DNA of 64,000 nt from Candidatus Sericytochromatia bacterium (GTDB lineage Bacteria; Cyanobacteriota; Sericytochromatia; UBA7694), in the NCBI GenBank assembly GCA_018780035.1, contig JADMKE010000024.1, forward strand, positions 186,001 through 250,000. Reading direction: 5' to 3'. Below are positions 1 through 9,029 of this stretch, one piece after another; the first letter of the stretch is position 1, and the number at the start of each line of letters is the position of its first letter. Both the position numbers and the translations under genes were made by a program. The notes under the pieces were generated by a model that ran no database searches, had not been told where the DNA came from, and saw only the letters and a list, made by a program, of their open reading frames with translations.

Positions 1-775
1 TACGTGCTCGATTGGCTGCTTTTCCCTGTTTTGGGTCTAAAATGTAATTTGAGCCAGGATGTAAAAGATAGATGTCAACAGGGAATTCAGCAAATGCATC
101 TAAGACTTCAAATTGATTCTTTTTACAAAATACCTGTAAATTTTCACAATTAAAATAATGCAAATGTTCTGGTGGCGCAAACCAAAAATCCCGATCAATC
201 ATATTCTCTTGTTTAAGTAAACGGTGTAGCTTGGAAAAGTCATTGGGTACAGTCACCGCAATACACCCACCTGGCTTGATCAATTTGCGTGCTTTTTGCA
301 AAAACACAACAGGTTCCATGACATGTTCAAGAATATTAATCGCTGAACAGGCTGAAAAGGACCTCTTTTCGGCAATTAAATAATCCAAATTTTCATAGAC
401 ATCACCTGTGATCAAACGATCTTTAAGTTCGGGGAAAAATTTGGCCACGCCAAAACCAGAAAAATCGATACCTGTTACAGAAAAACCGAGTTGATCGGCA
501 TTGTGCAATAAGAACCCCTCTCCAGCACCGATATCTAAGAGTTCACCAGCATTGATACCCAGTTGTTTAAACGCTGTTAGAAGGGTCTCACATTTTAAAT
601 GTTTATATTTTAATTCAACTTCATCATACGATTCTTGATAGGTACTTGAAACCGGAGCCTGATAATAGGTTTTTGCATAATAATGACTGAGCTCTGCTTG
701 GGTAGGCAGAGGAGTCGCGGAGATAAAACCTTCAGGCTCTTGTTGATAGTGATATTGGGCTTGAGAACTAGTCAT
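1..775 (-). CDS. Class I SAM-dependent methyltransferase (3' end outside window)
   Basis: The reading frame starts at ATG 773-775 and stays open to the window edge, so the C-terminus is missing. About 258 residues are visible. A Rossmann motif I (LLDIGAGEGFLL) is followed by an acidic residue closing strand 2 (GIDFSG) and by the INILEHV segment, the usual order in Methyltransf_11/23 enzymes. It starts 5 bp after pseG and is the last visible gene of the leftward glycan operon, so a sugar or a glycolipid/nucleotide-sugar intermediate is the likely substrate (inference). No signal peptide is present, so it should be cytoplasmic. The family assignment is firm; the substrate is unknown. Confidence 0.85.
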   Translation of the reverse strand, partial: MTSSQAQYHYQQEPEGFISATPLPTQAELSHYYAKTYYQAPVSSTYQESYDEVELKYKHLKCETLLTAFKQLGINAGELLDIGAGEGFLLHNADQLGFSVTGIDFSGFGVAKFFPELKDRLITGDVYENLDYLIAEKRSFSACSAINILEHVMEPVVFLQKARKLIKPGGCIAVTVPNDFSKLHRLLKQENMIDRDFWFAPPEHLHYFNCENLQVFCKKNQFEVLDAFAEFPVDIYLLHPGSNYILDPKQGKAANRAR

Positions 776-780
776 ATTAA

Positions 781-1881
781 TTAAGGCTCTTCACTTTTAT
801 AAATAGAATCAGACTTATTTTGAAGTTTTTGAATTATTTTTTTCACCCCGAGGCCATCACATAATTTCTGGTTTTCAGCAGAAATACGCAAATACTCTGC
901 TTTCTGACCATATGTTTGGATGGCATTTCGCAATGCTTCGGGCTGGAACGCTTCAGCTGGGCCGAGATATTTTATCCATTGCTGTTTTGCGAGATGTTGG
1001 GCCAATAAAACCTGATTCTCTGCTAATGAAATAACGACACTTGGCAAGCCCATACACATCCGCTCCCACAGAGTTGCACCCCCAGCCCCAATTGCAAGAT
1101 CTGCTTCTGACATTAAATCTGCTAGATGGGGTCTAAAGCCAAATATGCGAGTGCCTGGGCGCAGAGTGGCTTTGTTTTCAAGCTTTTTGCGATGAAGATA
1201 ATTGGCTCCGACGACCAAATCAACAGATAAAGATGCAAAGATATCTTCCGAGAGTACCTCGAAACATAAACCAGTCATGTCTTGGGCATCACTTCCGCCA
1301 AAGAAAACCAATATTCTTTGAATATCCCCATTTCGGGGAGCACGCATTCGCAACAGTTGTGCGTACTCTGGTCGCAAGAGCGCATATGCTGGACCCAGGC
1401 AGAGTTCACAATCAGCTGGAACTTTTCCTTGATAACGGCTATCGCCATTTTCAAAAAGATTTTGATCGAGTAAGAGATCACAGTCATGTTGGCGGTTGGC
1501 CAGGTCATCTATCATCATAATCTTGCCAACAACAGACCGAATTTTCGATTGCCAAGTATGATCCAATGCATAGTGATCCGCGATCAGCCAATCAGGAAAA
1601 TCGGCACCCATGGCTTGAATTGTTTCCTCGGCATCTTGCGTCTGTGAAACACCCAACCAATTCGTATAACCTTCAAGGGATAGCTCCGTTGCTGGAGCGG
1701 GCAAGACAACATGGGGAAAATCAGTGCTTTGAAGCAATTGAATCAAATTGCCAGGGTGCTCACGACAAATAAAAGAGACATCTCCACCTTGCTGGCGAAT
1801 CCCCTCTGCCAGGGTCAGGCAGCGCATAAAATGGCCTGTTCCCATTTTTTCAGAAGCATCTACCCGAAAAATGACTTTCAT
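781..1881 (-). CDS. pseG: UDP-2,4-diacetamido-2,4,6-trideoxy-beta-L-altropyranose hydrolase
   Basis: PseG is a GT-B-like hydrolase that releases UDP from the 2,4-diacetamido sugar, giving the substrate that PseI condenses to pseudaminic acid. The N-terminus carries the family signature FRVDASEKMGTGHFMRCL with its conserved His and Arg. Later come the FFGGSD loop and GAGGATLWERMCMGLP, the nucleotide-binding region shared with MurG-like proteins. The length of about 366 residues fits. I chose the ATG at 1879-1881, which begins directly at the conserved MKVIFRVDAS; a GTG at 1897-1899 would add six residues. Neither has a clear ribosome-binding site. It lies 85 bp after pseF in the same direction. 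Confidence 0.88.
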   Translation of the reverse strand: MKVIFRVDASEKMGTGHFMRCLTLAEGIRQQGGDVSFICREHPGNLIQLLQSTDFPHVVLPAPATELSLEGYTNWLGVSQTQDAEETIQAMGADFPDWLIADHYALDHTWQSKIRSVVGKIMMIDDLANRQHDCDLLLDQNLFENGDSRYQGKVPADCELCLGPAYALLRPEYAQLLRMRAPRNGDIQRILVFFGGSDAQDMTGLCFEVLSEDIFASLSVDLVVGANYLHRKKLENKATLRPGTRIFGFRPHLADLMSEADLAIGAGGATLWERMCMGLPSVVISLAENQVLLAQHLAKQQWIKYLGPAEAFQPEALRNAIQTYGQKAEYLRISAENQKLCDGLGVKKIIQKLQNKSDSIYKSEEP

Positions 1882-1966
1882 AGAAGGGAAATGTAACACG
1901 TTTGCTGAGGATTTTCAATCATTTTAGGTCAAAGCAAATTGTCCGCCGTATCTGTGCATTTTGTGC

Positions 1967-2674
1967 TCAGGACTGAGAAAATGGCTGATCTGACAAGAGC
2001 AGAGGTGCCAATAATTCGGCTCTTTGCCAATCTTCCACAAGATCAATGTCTTGAACGCGCCAACGGGGAATGATGATGGGCAGCGAATAAGGCTCAAAGA
2101 CCCTTTTTTGAGCCAACCAGGCATCAGGACGTCCCCAGTAAAATTGGGCAGCGTCGTGAAACGCCCTGGGTAAATCCTGGGACCGGGTTTGAAAATGTTC
2201 AGGAAAAAACATTTCAACTCCTCCCCTTGTATTGATTTCAAAGGCCCTAAAAATAGGGGCCGCAAAATCTGTGACAGAAAAAGCATATTCCCAATTGCCA
2301 GATAAAAGACCGGCTAAACCGGCTTTTAAATCTTCGGCCTGTAAAAAGGGGGCCGTCGCATAAATACAGCACAGAGCAGTGGGATTCAAACCCTGTTCTA
2401 TGAGCCATTGGGTGGCATGTGCTACCACTTCAGTAGTACCAGCATAATCATTTGCCAATTCTTGGGGGCGCAAAAAGGGGGTTTCGGCTCCCCATTGTTT
2501 GGCAATTTCTGCAATTTCCGGATCGTCTGTAGAGACTAAAATGCGCTCAAAAACCCCACTTGATTTGGCCGCGGCTATAGACCAGGCAATCATCGGTCGA
2601 CCAAAAAAGGGTTTAATATTTTTTCTGGGAATACGTTTGCTCCCACCTCGGGCCGGAATAATGGCAATATTCAT
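1967..2674 (-). CDS. pseF: Pseudaminic acid cytidylyltransferase (CMP-Pse synthase)
   Basis: PseF activates pseudaminic acid with CTP to make the CMP-sugar donor. The N-terminal nucleotidyltransferase signature IPARGGSKRIPRKN is intact and is followed by the STDDPEIAEIA segment and the PFLRPQELA motif typical of PseF/NeuA proteins. The length of about 235 residues is normal for PseF. The chosen ATG (2672-2674) gives MNIAIIPARGG; a GTG at 2689 would add five residues. Only a few bases separate it from the preceding transferase gene. Legionaminate or other nonulosonate cytidylyltransferases are close relatives, but the neighbouring PseG and the Pse-associated methylase favour pseudaminate. Confidence 0.87.
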   Translation of the reverse strand: MNIAIIPARGGSKRIPRKNIKPFFGRPMIAWSIAAAKSSGVFERILVSTDDPEIAEIAKQWGAETPFLRPQELANDYAGTTEVVAHATQWLIEQGLNPTALCCIYATAPFLQAEDLKAGLAGLLSGNWEYAFSVTDFAAPIFRAFEINTRGGVEMFFPEHFQTRSQDLPRAFHDAAQFYWGRPDAWLAQKRVFEPYSLPIIIPRWRVQDIDLVEDWQRAELLAPLLLSDQPFSQS

Positions 2675-2692
2675 GCTTAATACGCTCACTTT

Positions 2693-4792
2693 TTAGGCAA
2701 ATTGAATCAATTGAGCTAAAATATTAAAATAATTTTGAAGAGCCTGTTTTTCTGTCTCTTTTAGCGCGTCCCAGGGAATATGGCTTGTTAATGAATCTAA
2801 GGCACTTCGATCGTTTGTTCTCTGCCAATGTTGATAGGCCTGGGCAACTGCAAATAAAAAAATTCCCATTGGATTTTGGGATTCTGAATGCAAGACAGGA
2901 TGTTTAGCCATCAGATCGGATATTAAATCAAGGGCTTTCTTCAAGGCATTTTTTCCCGTAAAACTAGTAAAACCGTTTAAAATTTGATCTCCAGCATTCA
3001 AGAGCTTTTTGTGAAAGAGGGGATCGCCATGAATGCGATCAAGCACCTTTTCTAAGTTTTCCACTTTTTCGACTAAAAATTCTGGAACCTCAACAATTTC
3101 CTCCATATGTAAGGGGCTTTTTTTATAACAGGCATCTCTTAAATAGACAAAAGGTTTGCCCATGTGAGCGGCTTCCAACATGGTTGAACTGAAGATATTC
3201 ACACAGACCACAGAGTCTACTTTTTTGAGAATTTCTGTGACGGGGATGAGTTTATCCAGAAGCTCAATTTTGGAATTCGGTGCACAAATTCGGTCATAGA
3301 ACTGAAAAAAATCATAACCAGGATGGGGTTTTAGTAAAAACCTCAAATCTTGTCGACTTTCAGCTAATTTAATTAAGGCATCCCAGGTGCTTAAATTCTT
3401 GCTGGGATCGGACACGATTTCAGAGAATCCCACCATAAAACTGCTGGTCACCAATAAAACTTTGCTTCGGTTATCCTCTCTCGGAAATAGATTCTCAATG
3501 GCCTGTGACGTTTGTGAACTCACTTGATCTTCTTGCATGTGTTCACGCAGATCGCCAACAGAAGTCACTTCTATTTCGTGGGGGGTGATTTTTGCAATTT
3601 TTTCAATGTATTTTTCTCCCCTCACAGCAAAAAATTTCACTGGATAAGCAAAACGTTTGAGATGGTAATCAAACCAAAGTCCACCGTGCATAACACCCAA
3701 TGTCGGTATATTTAAATGATTAAAGGTTTCAACGCCTGCTCTGACACCCCCCAAGGAGCTTGAGCCCCCTGCCAAAATAAGATCTGGTTGAAAACTGTCA
3801 TTGCACAGGTGCATGGCCTCAATGGTTCTTGCATTGTTTTTTAGACTGTTAAAGAAAAATTGAAATTGAAAATCTAAAAAATGATTCTTAAAAATGTCTG
3901 GGTATTTTTCCTGTAATGGGCCTGAATGTTGAAAAAATTGCCTAGATTCAGCATCAATGGTCTGATAAATTGAGTTTAGGTCAAAGGGCCAATACTTAAA
4001 AATTCGGAAATCCAAGCTCAAAAATGAGGGCCCCCACTGTAATAAGGGGGTATTTTGCATACTTAAAAATACAAACAAGGTCTCTGGATCCGATTGTAAA
4101 TGTTTAAACAAAAGATCTTGATCAAACATCTCCATATAATAGCCAATTAAAAAAATACAGTGTTTAAATTTTTTCTCTGCAAAAAGTGCGACATGTGGCA
4201 AGCTTTCTAAGCCATTTGAACAGACCTGTTGTGGAAAATGATGGGTATTTTCTTGAATAATACTCAAGATCAATGAACTGTGATCATCTGTAAACGCCAA
4301 GCCAGGCAAGATGCTCAGGGGGAGGTTTCGCAATTGGGCCTGATGGGCTATGACACCATGCATACCATCAGGATAATGGGTATGCGGCAAACCCATAAAA
4401 TCGGGTTTATCAAATTCTTGAAAAATCAGCAATCTTTTGGGTTGAAGATCATCCAGTAAACGGGGCAGCGCACAATTCAGATTGAGATAGGTTAAGATGG
4501 CATTATAGTGGTCAGGGACCGTTAATTCAGGCAGTGAAATCCCCCTGTGTTGTACTTTTCCCTGCAATGATTGTACCCAAACTCTTTGAATATCCAAAGT
4601 TTTCTCTAGATGTGAATTGATTTCAGCTTCTTCCATATAAGAAGTTAAATAAAATACATCCGTATATTCCATTGCTATTGAACCGACATTAAAGTTATCG
4701 GTAAACACATTCAAGCAAGACCAGTCTGGTTTGGATTTCTGAAATAAATCAAAATGGTAGATGGTGGGTATGAAAATCAGATTTTTAGACAT
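2693..4792 (-). CDS. Large GT-B-like surface-polysaccharide transferase
   Basis: This protein of about 699 residues has no signal peptide. Its C-terminal third reads like the donor-binding half of CDP-glycerol phosphotransferase or LIC12162-type transferases: FLLKPHPGYDFF, then VDSVVCVNIFSSTMLEAA and GKPFVYL, which are the usual His-Pro and Ser/Thr-Glu-Ala positions. The ATG at 4790-4792 (MSKNLIFIPTIYHF) is preferred to an upstream ATG at 4897, because that one would overlap the preceding gene by about 90 bp. Position between pseF and two other glycan-type genes suggests transfer of a nonulosonate or modified sugar onto a glycan or protein (inference). The exact family is uncertain. Confidence 0.6.
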   Translation of the reverse strand: MSKNLIFIPTIYHFDLFQKSKPDWSCLNVFTDNFNVGSIAMEYTDVFYLTSYMEEAEINSHLEKTLDIQRVWVQSLQGKVQHRGISLPELTVPDHYNAILTYLNLNCALPRLLDDLQPKRLLIFQEFDKPDFMGLPHTHYPDGMHGVIAHQAQLRNLPLSILPGLAFTDDHSSLILSIIQENTHHFPQQVCSNGLESLPHVALFAEKKFKHCIFLIGYYMEMFDQDLLFKHLQSDPETLFVFLSMQNTPLLQWGPSFLSLDFRIFKYWPFDLNSIYQTIDAESRQFFQHSGPLQEKYPDIFKNHFLDFQFQFFFNSLKNNARTIEAMHLCNDSFQPDLILAGGSSSLGGVRAGVETFNHLNIPTLGVMHGGLWFDYHLKRFAYPVKFFAVRGEKYIEKIAKITPHEIEVTSVGDLREHMQEDQVSSQTSQAIENLFPREDNRSKVLLVTSSFMVGFSEIVSDPSKNLSTWDALIKLAESRQDLRFLLKPHPGYDFFQFYDRICAPNSKIELLDKLIPVTEILKKVDSVVCVNIFSSTMLEAAHMGKPFVYLRDACYKKSPLHMEEIVEVPEFLVEKVENLEKVLDRIHGDPLFHKKLLNAGDQILNGFTSFTGKNALKKALDLISDLMAKHPVLHSESQNPMGIFLFAVAQAYQHWQRTNDRSALDSLTSHIPWDALKETEKQALQNYFNILAQLIQFA

Positions 4793-4805
4793 ATTTTTAG
4801 CATTC

Positions 4806-5900
4806 TCAGCTTTGATTAAAAGCGGCTTGTTGGAGCTGGTTCTGATTCCACAAATAAAATGCGGTGGGATCAGGTTTAAAATAAACAATCCCTTCAAACT
4901 GATTTAACCAAGGGGCAAGAGATTGTGGAAAATCAGGCGGAAAAGATTTTAAAGGCTCTTGAATTTGAGTCATTTTTTGAATAAATTCCAATGATTGGGA
5001 CACAACCCATCCCCCTTCTCGCAGTACTTGTAAAGCAATTTGAATTTCATCGGGTGAATATGATTGAACCAAATAGAGCGGTGGAGAGGAAAAAACGGGC
5101 CAATAATCAGCAATATGGGGTTCTAAAACAATAATTTCGGGAACTTCTTCATTCTCAATTCCCTCGCTTTCAAACCAATTCAGCAGGGAATCATAAATCT
5201 GTGAGGCGACATCAACGCCAGCTAAAAACCGGGGTAAAATGACAAGTTTAACGGTTTCTGACCCTGAAAAAGTTTCAATAAACGATTTGAGCATTATCCC
5301 CCCGATCGGCTGATCATGGGAAATTTGTATCAAACAAAACAGGCCTTCTTCTCCATCCATCCCATATGGGGTTGAGGGATAAGGTAAATAATATTCATTT
5401 ACATTTTTTTTGATCGGATAAATGGGGAACGTGGGTATTTTATTTCGTTCTGGATAAAACAAATGCAGAGCGGAAATCCCCTTTATCATTAAGGTCTCTG
5501 CCAATTGAAAAGAGCGGCAAACCCAATATATTTGCTCTGGATTATCAGGGATTTTTGGCCAATTTTGTAATAATTCGCGGCCTTCGATCCATAAATTCCA
5601 ATTTGATTGAGGGGAAAGATCTAAAAAAAGTTGCAATAAGGGGTTTTCCAAATGAATAAAAAGATCTGTCAATTGCAGAATCTCAAATTTGGCTTCAAAA
5701 AAGTGCAATAATGATTTTTGGTATGAAGGGGTAATTTCTGTTGGCAAAAAGATCTGCAGATGCTCTTTTTCAGCTAACAAATCTGGATGCAAAGCCGAAC
5801 TGAACATTTGAATTTCTAAACAATTGTTCGATTCTGAATCAGGGAAAGATATTTGCTCAGTTTGCCGATCCCAGGTGATTAAGAGCGACTGCGAGGACAT
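4806..5900 (-). CDS. Hypothetical protein in the Pse glycan operon
   Basis: I do not recognise a family. The 364-residue product is soluble, with no signal peptide or membrane segment, and mixes strands and helices. A stretch around LFCLIQISHDQPIGG, followed by VLREGGWVVSQSLEF, is loosely reminiscent of glycosyltransferase or methyltransferase folds, but no motif is decisive. The preceding methylase stops at 5904-5906 and this gene begins at ATG 5898-5900, with a TTG just before it, so translation is probably coupled. It ends 13 bp before the transferase gene. Its base composition is AT-rich like the rest of the cluster. A role in building or transferring the glycan is inferred from position only. 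Confidence 0.7.
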   Translation of the reverse strand: MSSQSLLITWDRQTEQISFPDSESNNCLEIQMFSSALHPDLLAEKEHLQIFLPTEITPSYQKSLLHFFEAKFEILQLTDLFIHLENPLLQLFLDLSPQSNWNLWIEGRELLQNWPKIPDNPEQIYWVCRSFQLAETLMIKGISALHLFYPERNKIPTFPIYPIKKNVNEYYLPYPSTPYGMDGEEGLFCLIQISHDQPIGGIMLKSFIETFSGSETVKLVILPRFLAGVDVASQIYDSLLNWFESEGIENEEVPEIIVLEPHIADYWPVFSSPPLYLVQSYSPDEIQIALQVLREGGWVVSQSLEFIQKMTQIQEPLKSFPPDFPQSLAPWLNQFEGIVYFKPDPTAFYLWNQNQLQQAAFNQS

Positions 5901-5903
5901 CAA

Positions 5904-6551
5904 TCACGACTCTGCTTTTCTGAGCAAAAACATCGCATCCTGATTATTATCATGTAAATAGGGATAAAATTCCTGTTTTAGCAGACTTAGCTGGGGATCT
6001 TGAGTTTGGTACAGCTGAGCATAATCCGCTTTCCACAAAAGTTGTTCATGTCCACGATAATTAATTTCTTCTATTTGAGGAGAGTAATATTCCAGACCCC
6101 AAATATACCGTTTAGAACAGCGAATGACTTCGGCCATCACTTTGGGTAGATCCATTGGGGATATATGAATTAATACACCTGAAGTAAATACCAAGTCAAA
6201 AAAACCATCTTTAAATGGAATATCAAAGGCTGAACCTTGAATAATATTGATATTTTCTGTGTATTTTTTGGCCATTTCAACTGCGTAATGTTGCAATTCT
6301 AACCCATATAGCTGCGTAAAACCCATGGCTTGTAGATGCGCCAATTGTGAACCCATATTGGGCCCCACTTCTAAAATCCGTGCATTGCGATCCAAGTCGG
6401 CCAAAAACAATTCATTCATTTCTTTACGAGAGGTGCCATAAATTTTGACAAAAAGGGCATCTAAGGACTCTGGCGTTAAGATGCTGCGATTGGTATAGTT
6501 TTGCCCAAACAAACCAGACCACACAGCTTCTTGTTGAGAATATGTACTCAC
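5904..6551 (-). CDS. Pseudaminic acid biosynthesis-associated methylase
   Basis: This 215-residue SAM methyltransferase matches the family found beside pse genes (TIGR03587 type). Features seen are the ARILEVGPNMGSQL motif I, GLELQHYAVEMAKK for strand 2, FDLVFTSGVLIHISP for motif III, and the GLEYYSPQIEEINYRGH segment that I associate with this family. It starts with GTG at 6549-6551, with a GAGG-type ribosome site upstream. It is the first gene of the leftward operon; the next gene begins within a few bases of its stop. The likely role is O- or N-methylation of the pseudaminic acid or a precursor; the acceptor position is not deducible. Confidence 0.8.
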   Translation of the reverse strand: MSTYSQQEAVWSGLFGQNYTNRSILTPESLDALFVKIYGTSRKEMNELFLADLDRNARILEVGPNMGSQLAHLQAMGFTQLYGLELQHYAVEMAKKYTENINIIQGSAFDIPFKDGFFDLVFTSGVLIHISPMDLPKVMAEVIRCSKRYIWGLEYYSPQIEEINYRGHEQLLWKADYAQLYQTQDPQLSLLKQEFYPYLHDNNQDAMFLLRKAES

Positions 6552-6624
6552 GGGGATGATCCTCTGAAAAAAGTATATGTCATTCTATCATGCTCTTGGG
6601 TTGCACTCTTTTTAAAAAAAAATT

Positions 6625-6660
6625 AAAACCCAGTCGCCCAAATTAGAGCGACTGGGTTTT
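6625..6660 (-). terminator. Rho-independent terminator after mmsA
   Basis: A perfect 13-bp inverted repeat (AAAACCCAGTCGC / GCGACTGGGTTTT) encloses a 10-nt loop. Reading leftward it is followed by a long T-run (complement of 6607-6624). It sits 20 bp past the mmsA stop, so it ends mmsA transcription before the Pse operon. The T-rich flank is weaker in the rightward direction, where no gene needs it. Confidence 0.85.
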
Positions 6661-6679
6661 CAATGAATGGTTTATACAG

Positions 6680-8122
6680 TTAAAACCAGCGGGTGATCAC
6701 CACTTTGCGTTCGGTATAAAACTCAATCCCGTGTTTGCCATGGGCTTTGAGATCGCCAAAGAAAGACTGCTTGGTTCCGCCAAAATTAAAGAAGGACATG
6801 GGGGCAGCCACACCAATATTGATACCCATCATGCTGGGAGAGACATTATAAGCAAATTCACGGGCCCATTTGCCGTTTTGGGTAAAGATCGAAGTGGTAT
6901 TGGCCAATTCGTGTTTTTCAATGATGGCCACTGCTTGATCAAGGCTATCAGCTTTGATCAGACAAAGCACAGGGCCAAAGACCTCTTCGCGTCCGATGGT
7001 CATTTCTGGTGTAACTTTATCAAAGACTGTGGGCCCAAGGAAATAGCCTTTGCTGTTTTCGTAGCCCACGCGGCCATCCAACAGCAGCTCAGCACCTTCA
7101 GCCACACCTTTTTCGATATAGCCAATCACGCGCTCTTTGTGGGCTTTGGAGATCACGGGTCCCATTAAGACATCGGGCTCTAAGCCGTTGCCAACTTTGA
7201 TTTCTTTGGCTTTTTGCACGAGGCGATCTTTGAATATTTCATAGGCTTGTCCGACCAAAATCAAGGTGGCACCTGCCAAACAACGCTCACCCGCACAACC
7301 GAAGCAGGAGTCAGAGAGCACCTGCGTGGTCATTTCGGGCTCTGCATCGGGCATCACCACCAAGAAATTTTTGGCTCCCCCCAGCGCCTGCACGCGTTTG
7401 TGGTGGCGGGTTCCGGTTTCGTAGACATGTTTGGCAACAGGGGTTGAGCCCACAAATGAAACGCCGACGATATCTGGGTGTTCACAGAGCCCATTGACCA
7501 TTTCTTTGGCGCCGTGAACCATTTGAATCACGCCTTTGGGTAGGCCGACTTGGTGCCAGAGTTCAAACATGCGCTGTTGGGTCAGCGGAACCTGTTCTGA
7601 GGGTTTGAGCACGAAGGTATTGCCTGTCGCGATGGCATAAGGCATGAACCAGAGGGGGACCATTGCAGGGAAATTAAACGGTGTGATTGCCCCAAATACG
7701 CCCAAAGCACGGCGATTAGAGACACAGTCAATGCCCCGGCCCACGTCTTCAAGCGATTCACCCTGCATCAAGCTGGGAATGCCACAGGCCACATCGAGAT
7801 TGTCGATCCCTCTGCGTACATCTCCCTGGGCCTCGGCAAACGTCTTGCCGTGTTCCTGAGTGACCAAGGTGGCAATTTCGTCGAGGTGTTCTTCCATCAG
7901 GTTTTTAAACCTGAAGATATACTTGGCCCGCTCAGCTGCGGGGGTTCTGCGCCAGCTTGGAAAAGCGGCTTTGGCAGAGGCCACGGCCTGATCCAGATCT
8001 GCCCGATTGCTCAGGGGCACCTGGGCCAGGACTTCTTCGGTGGCCGGGTTGATCACGTCCAGCACTTCGCTGGAGGACGAAGAGACAAATTCTCCATCCA
8101 CATAATTTTGTAAAATGCGCAT
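6680..8122 (-). CDS. mmsA: Methylmalonate-semialdehyde dehydrogenase (CoA-acylating)
   Basis: MmsA oxidises methylmalonate semialdehyde (from valine, thymine or inositol breakdown) to propionyl-CoA with NAD and CoA. The 480-residue protein is full length. It has ITPFNFPAMVPLWF and FVLKPSEQVP for cofactor binding, and catalytic Cys281 in GCAGERCLAG. Residue 252 is Asn in LGGAKNF, where hydrolytic aldehyde dehydrogenases carry the general-base Glu nearby; this is the hallmark of the CoA-acylating subfamily. The start has an AAGAGG ribosome site seven bases upstream. It is monocistronic with its own terminator. A propionyl-CoA product would link it to the carboxyltransferase at 19-20.6 kb. Confidence 0.9.
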   Translation of the reverse strand: MRILQNYVDGEFVSSSSSEVLDVINPATEEVLAQVPLSNRADLDQAVASAKAAFPSWRRTPAAERAKYIFRFKNLMEEHLDEIATLVTQEHGKTFAEAQGDVRRGIDNLDVACGIPSLMQGESLEDVGRGIDCVSNRRALGVFGAITPFNFPAMVPLWFMPYAIATGNTFVLKPSEQVPLTQQRMFELWHQVGLPKGVIQMVHGAKEMVNGLCEHPDIVGVSFVGSTPVAKHVYETGTRHHKRVQALGGAKNFLVVMPDAEPEMTTQVLSDSCFGCAGERCLAGATLILVGQAYEIFKDRLVQKAKEIKVGNGLEPDVLMGPVISKAHKERVIGYIEKGVAEGAELLLDGRVGYENSKGYFLGPTVFDKVTPEMTIGREEVFGPVLCLIKADSLDQAVAIIEKHELANTTSIFTQNGKWAREFAYNVSPSMMGINIGVAAPMSFFNFGGTKQSFFGDLKAHGKHGIEFYTERKVVITRWF

Positions 8123-8147
8123 AAATAGACCTCTTTGGGCTAAGGTT

Positions 8148-8164
8148 CAACAGACAGGCTGTTG
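8148..8164. promoter_or_regulatory. Candidate operator upstream of mmsA
   Basis: A 6-bp inverted repeat CAACAG-N5-CTGTTG lies 25-42 bp upstream of the mmsA start codon, in the region where a promoter or operator would be expected. Short palindromes of this size occur by chance, so this is only a candidate site. Confidence 0.3.
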
Positions 8165-8356
8165 ACTCGGGGGAATAATTTCAATTGGATAAGGGTTGCG
8201 ATGCCCGAATGCCTTTATTTTAGCAAGCTTCAGGATAAAAGTAAATATCAGGTAATCGAAAGATTAAGTTTGAAATAAATTTTCTTGTACGGGGTCATTT
8301 TATAAAGGCCTGTTAGCGATAAAAGAGTATCTATATTTCGGGAGTATCTTCAGATT

Positions 8357-8887
8357 ATGTCTATGACTGTGATAAATAATTCAGCTTTGCCCCAAACCAA
8401 CCTTGCTCAACCTGCAAAAAAAGCTGAAGCCAAAGCCGAAGTAAAAACTGAAGCCAAAGTTGATCCCAAAACCCTGCCATTGGCTGAAGCCGACAAACTT
8501 GCGATCAAAAGCAAAGGGGAAGTCAGCCCGATTATCACTATTTCTGGCGGTGCATTTGCGGGATCTTTGGTCGGTGCCGCATCGGGAAGTCTTTTGATGG
8601 GAGCTGCTGATTTAATTTTGGGTGGTGGCAGTTCGATCAAACAAATGACCCAATTTGGTGGCGGCGTGGGGGCAGTAACAGGATTTGTTTCAGGCGCAGT
8701 GGTTGCCAATTTGACCGATTCCAAACTCAAAGCGACCCTCTATGGTACTTTGACAGGTGCAGCACTCGGCGCAGCTTCTGGTGGTGCGAGCTTTAAAAAC
8801 TTACCCGCAGCCTTGGTCTCTGGCGGTGTGGGCGCCGTCTCAGGTGGCATCAGTGCCTTTATGACTTCAAAATGGCTGGGTCATTAA
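8357..8887 (+). CDS. Glycine-zipper membrane-active protein, lineage-specific
   Basis: This is a 176-residue protein of unknown family. Residues 1-55 are low-complexity and rich in Ala, Lys and Glu (AEAKAEVKTEAKVDPK), with no signal peptide. Residues 58-176 are hydrophobic and full of Gly-x3-Gly and Ala/Gly patches (GGAFAGSLVGAASGSLLMG, LTGAALGAASGGASF, VSGGVGAVSGG), like glycine-zipper segments that insert in or line membranes. A GGGAG ribosome site lies 12 bases upstream; the second ATG at 8363 is an alternative. It is followed by a hairpin. The layout of disordered head plus small-residue hydrophobic body resembles the protein at 26.4-27.1 kb. Confidence 0.75.
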   Translation: MSMTVINNSALPQTNLAQPAKKAEAKAEVKTEAKVDPKTLPLAEADKLAIKSKGEVSPIITISGGAFAGSLVGAASGSLLMGAADLILGGGSSIKQMTQFGGGVGAVTGFVSGAVVANLTDSKLKATLYGTLTGAALGAASGGASFKNLPAALVSGGVGAVSGGISAFMTSKWLGH

Positions 8888-8922
8888 TTTTATACATCTC
8901 CATCTAAGGCTTGTTACACTTA

Positions 8923-8958
8923 AACAGCCCCAGCAAAGCGGTGATTACTGGGGCTGTT
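8923..8958 (+). terminator. Hairpin between two genes, possible terminator
   Basis: A perfect 11-bp inverted repeat (AACAGCCCCAG / CTGGGGCTGTT) with a 14-nt loop lies 36 bp past the stop of the preceding gene. The distal arm ends in TT but no long T-run follows, so termination would be weak. It could instead stabilise the 3' end of the upstream mRNA. Confidence 0.4.
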
Positions 8959-9029
8959 GCACTGGCTCTGGATCTGGCTGAGAAGCCATTCCTCACCCAT
9001 TTGAAGCTTGAAAAACCGAAGGATAAACC

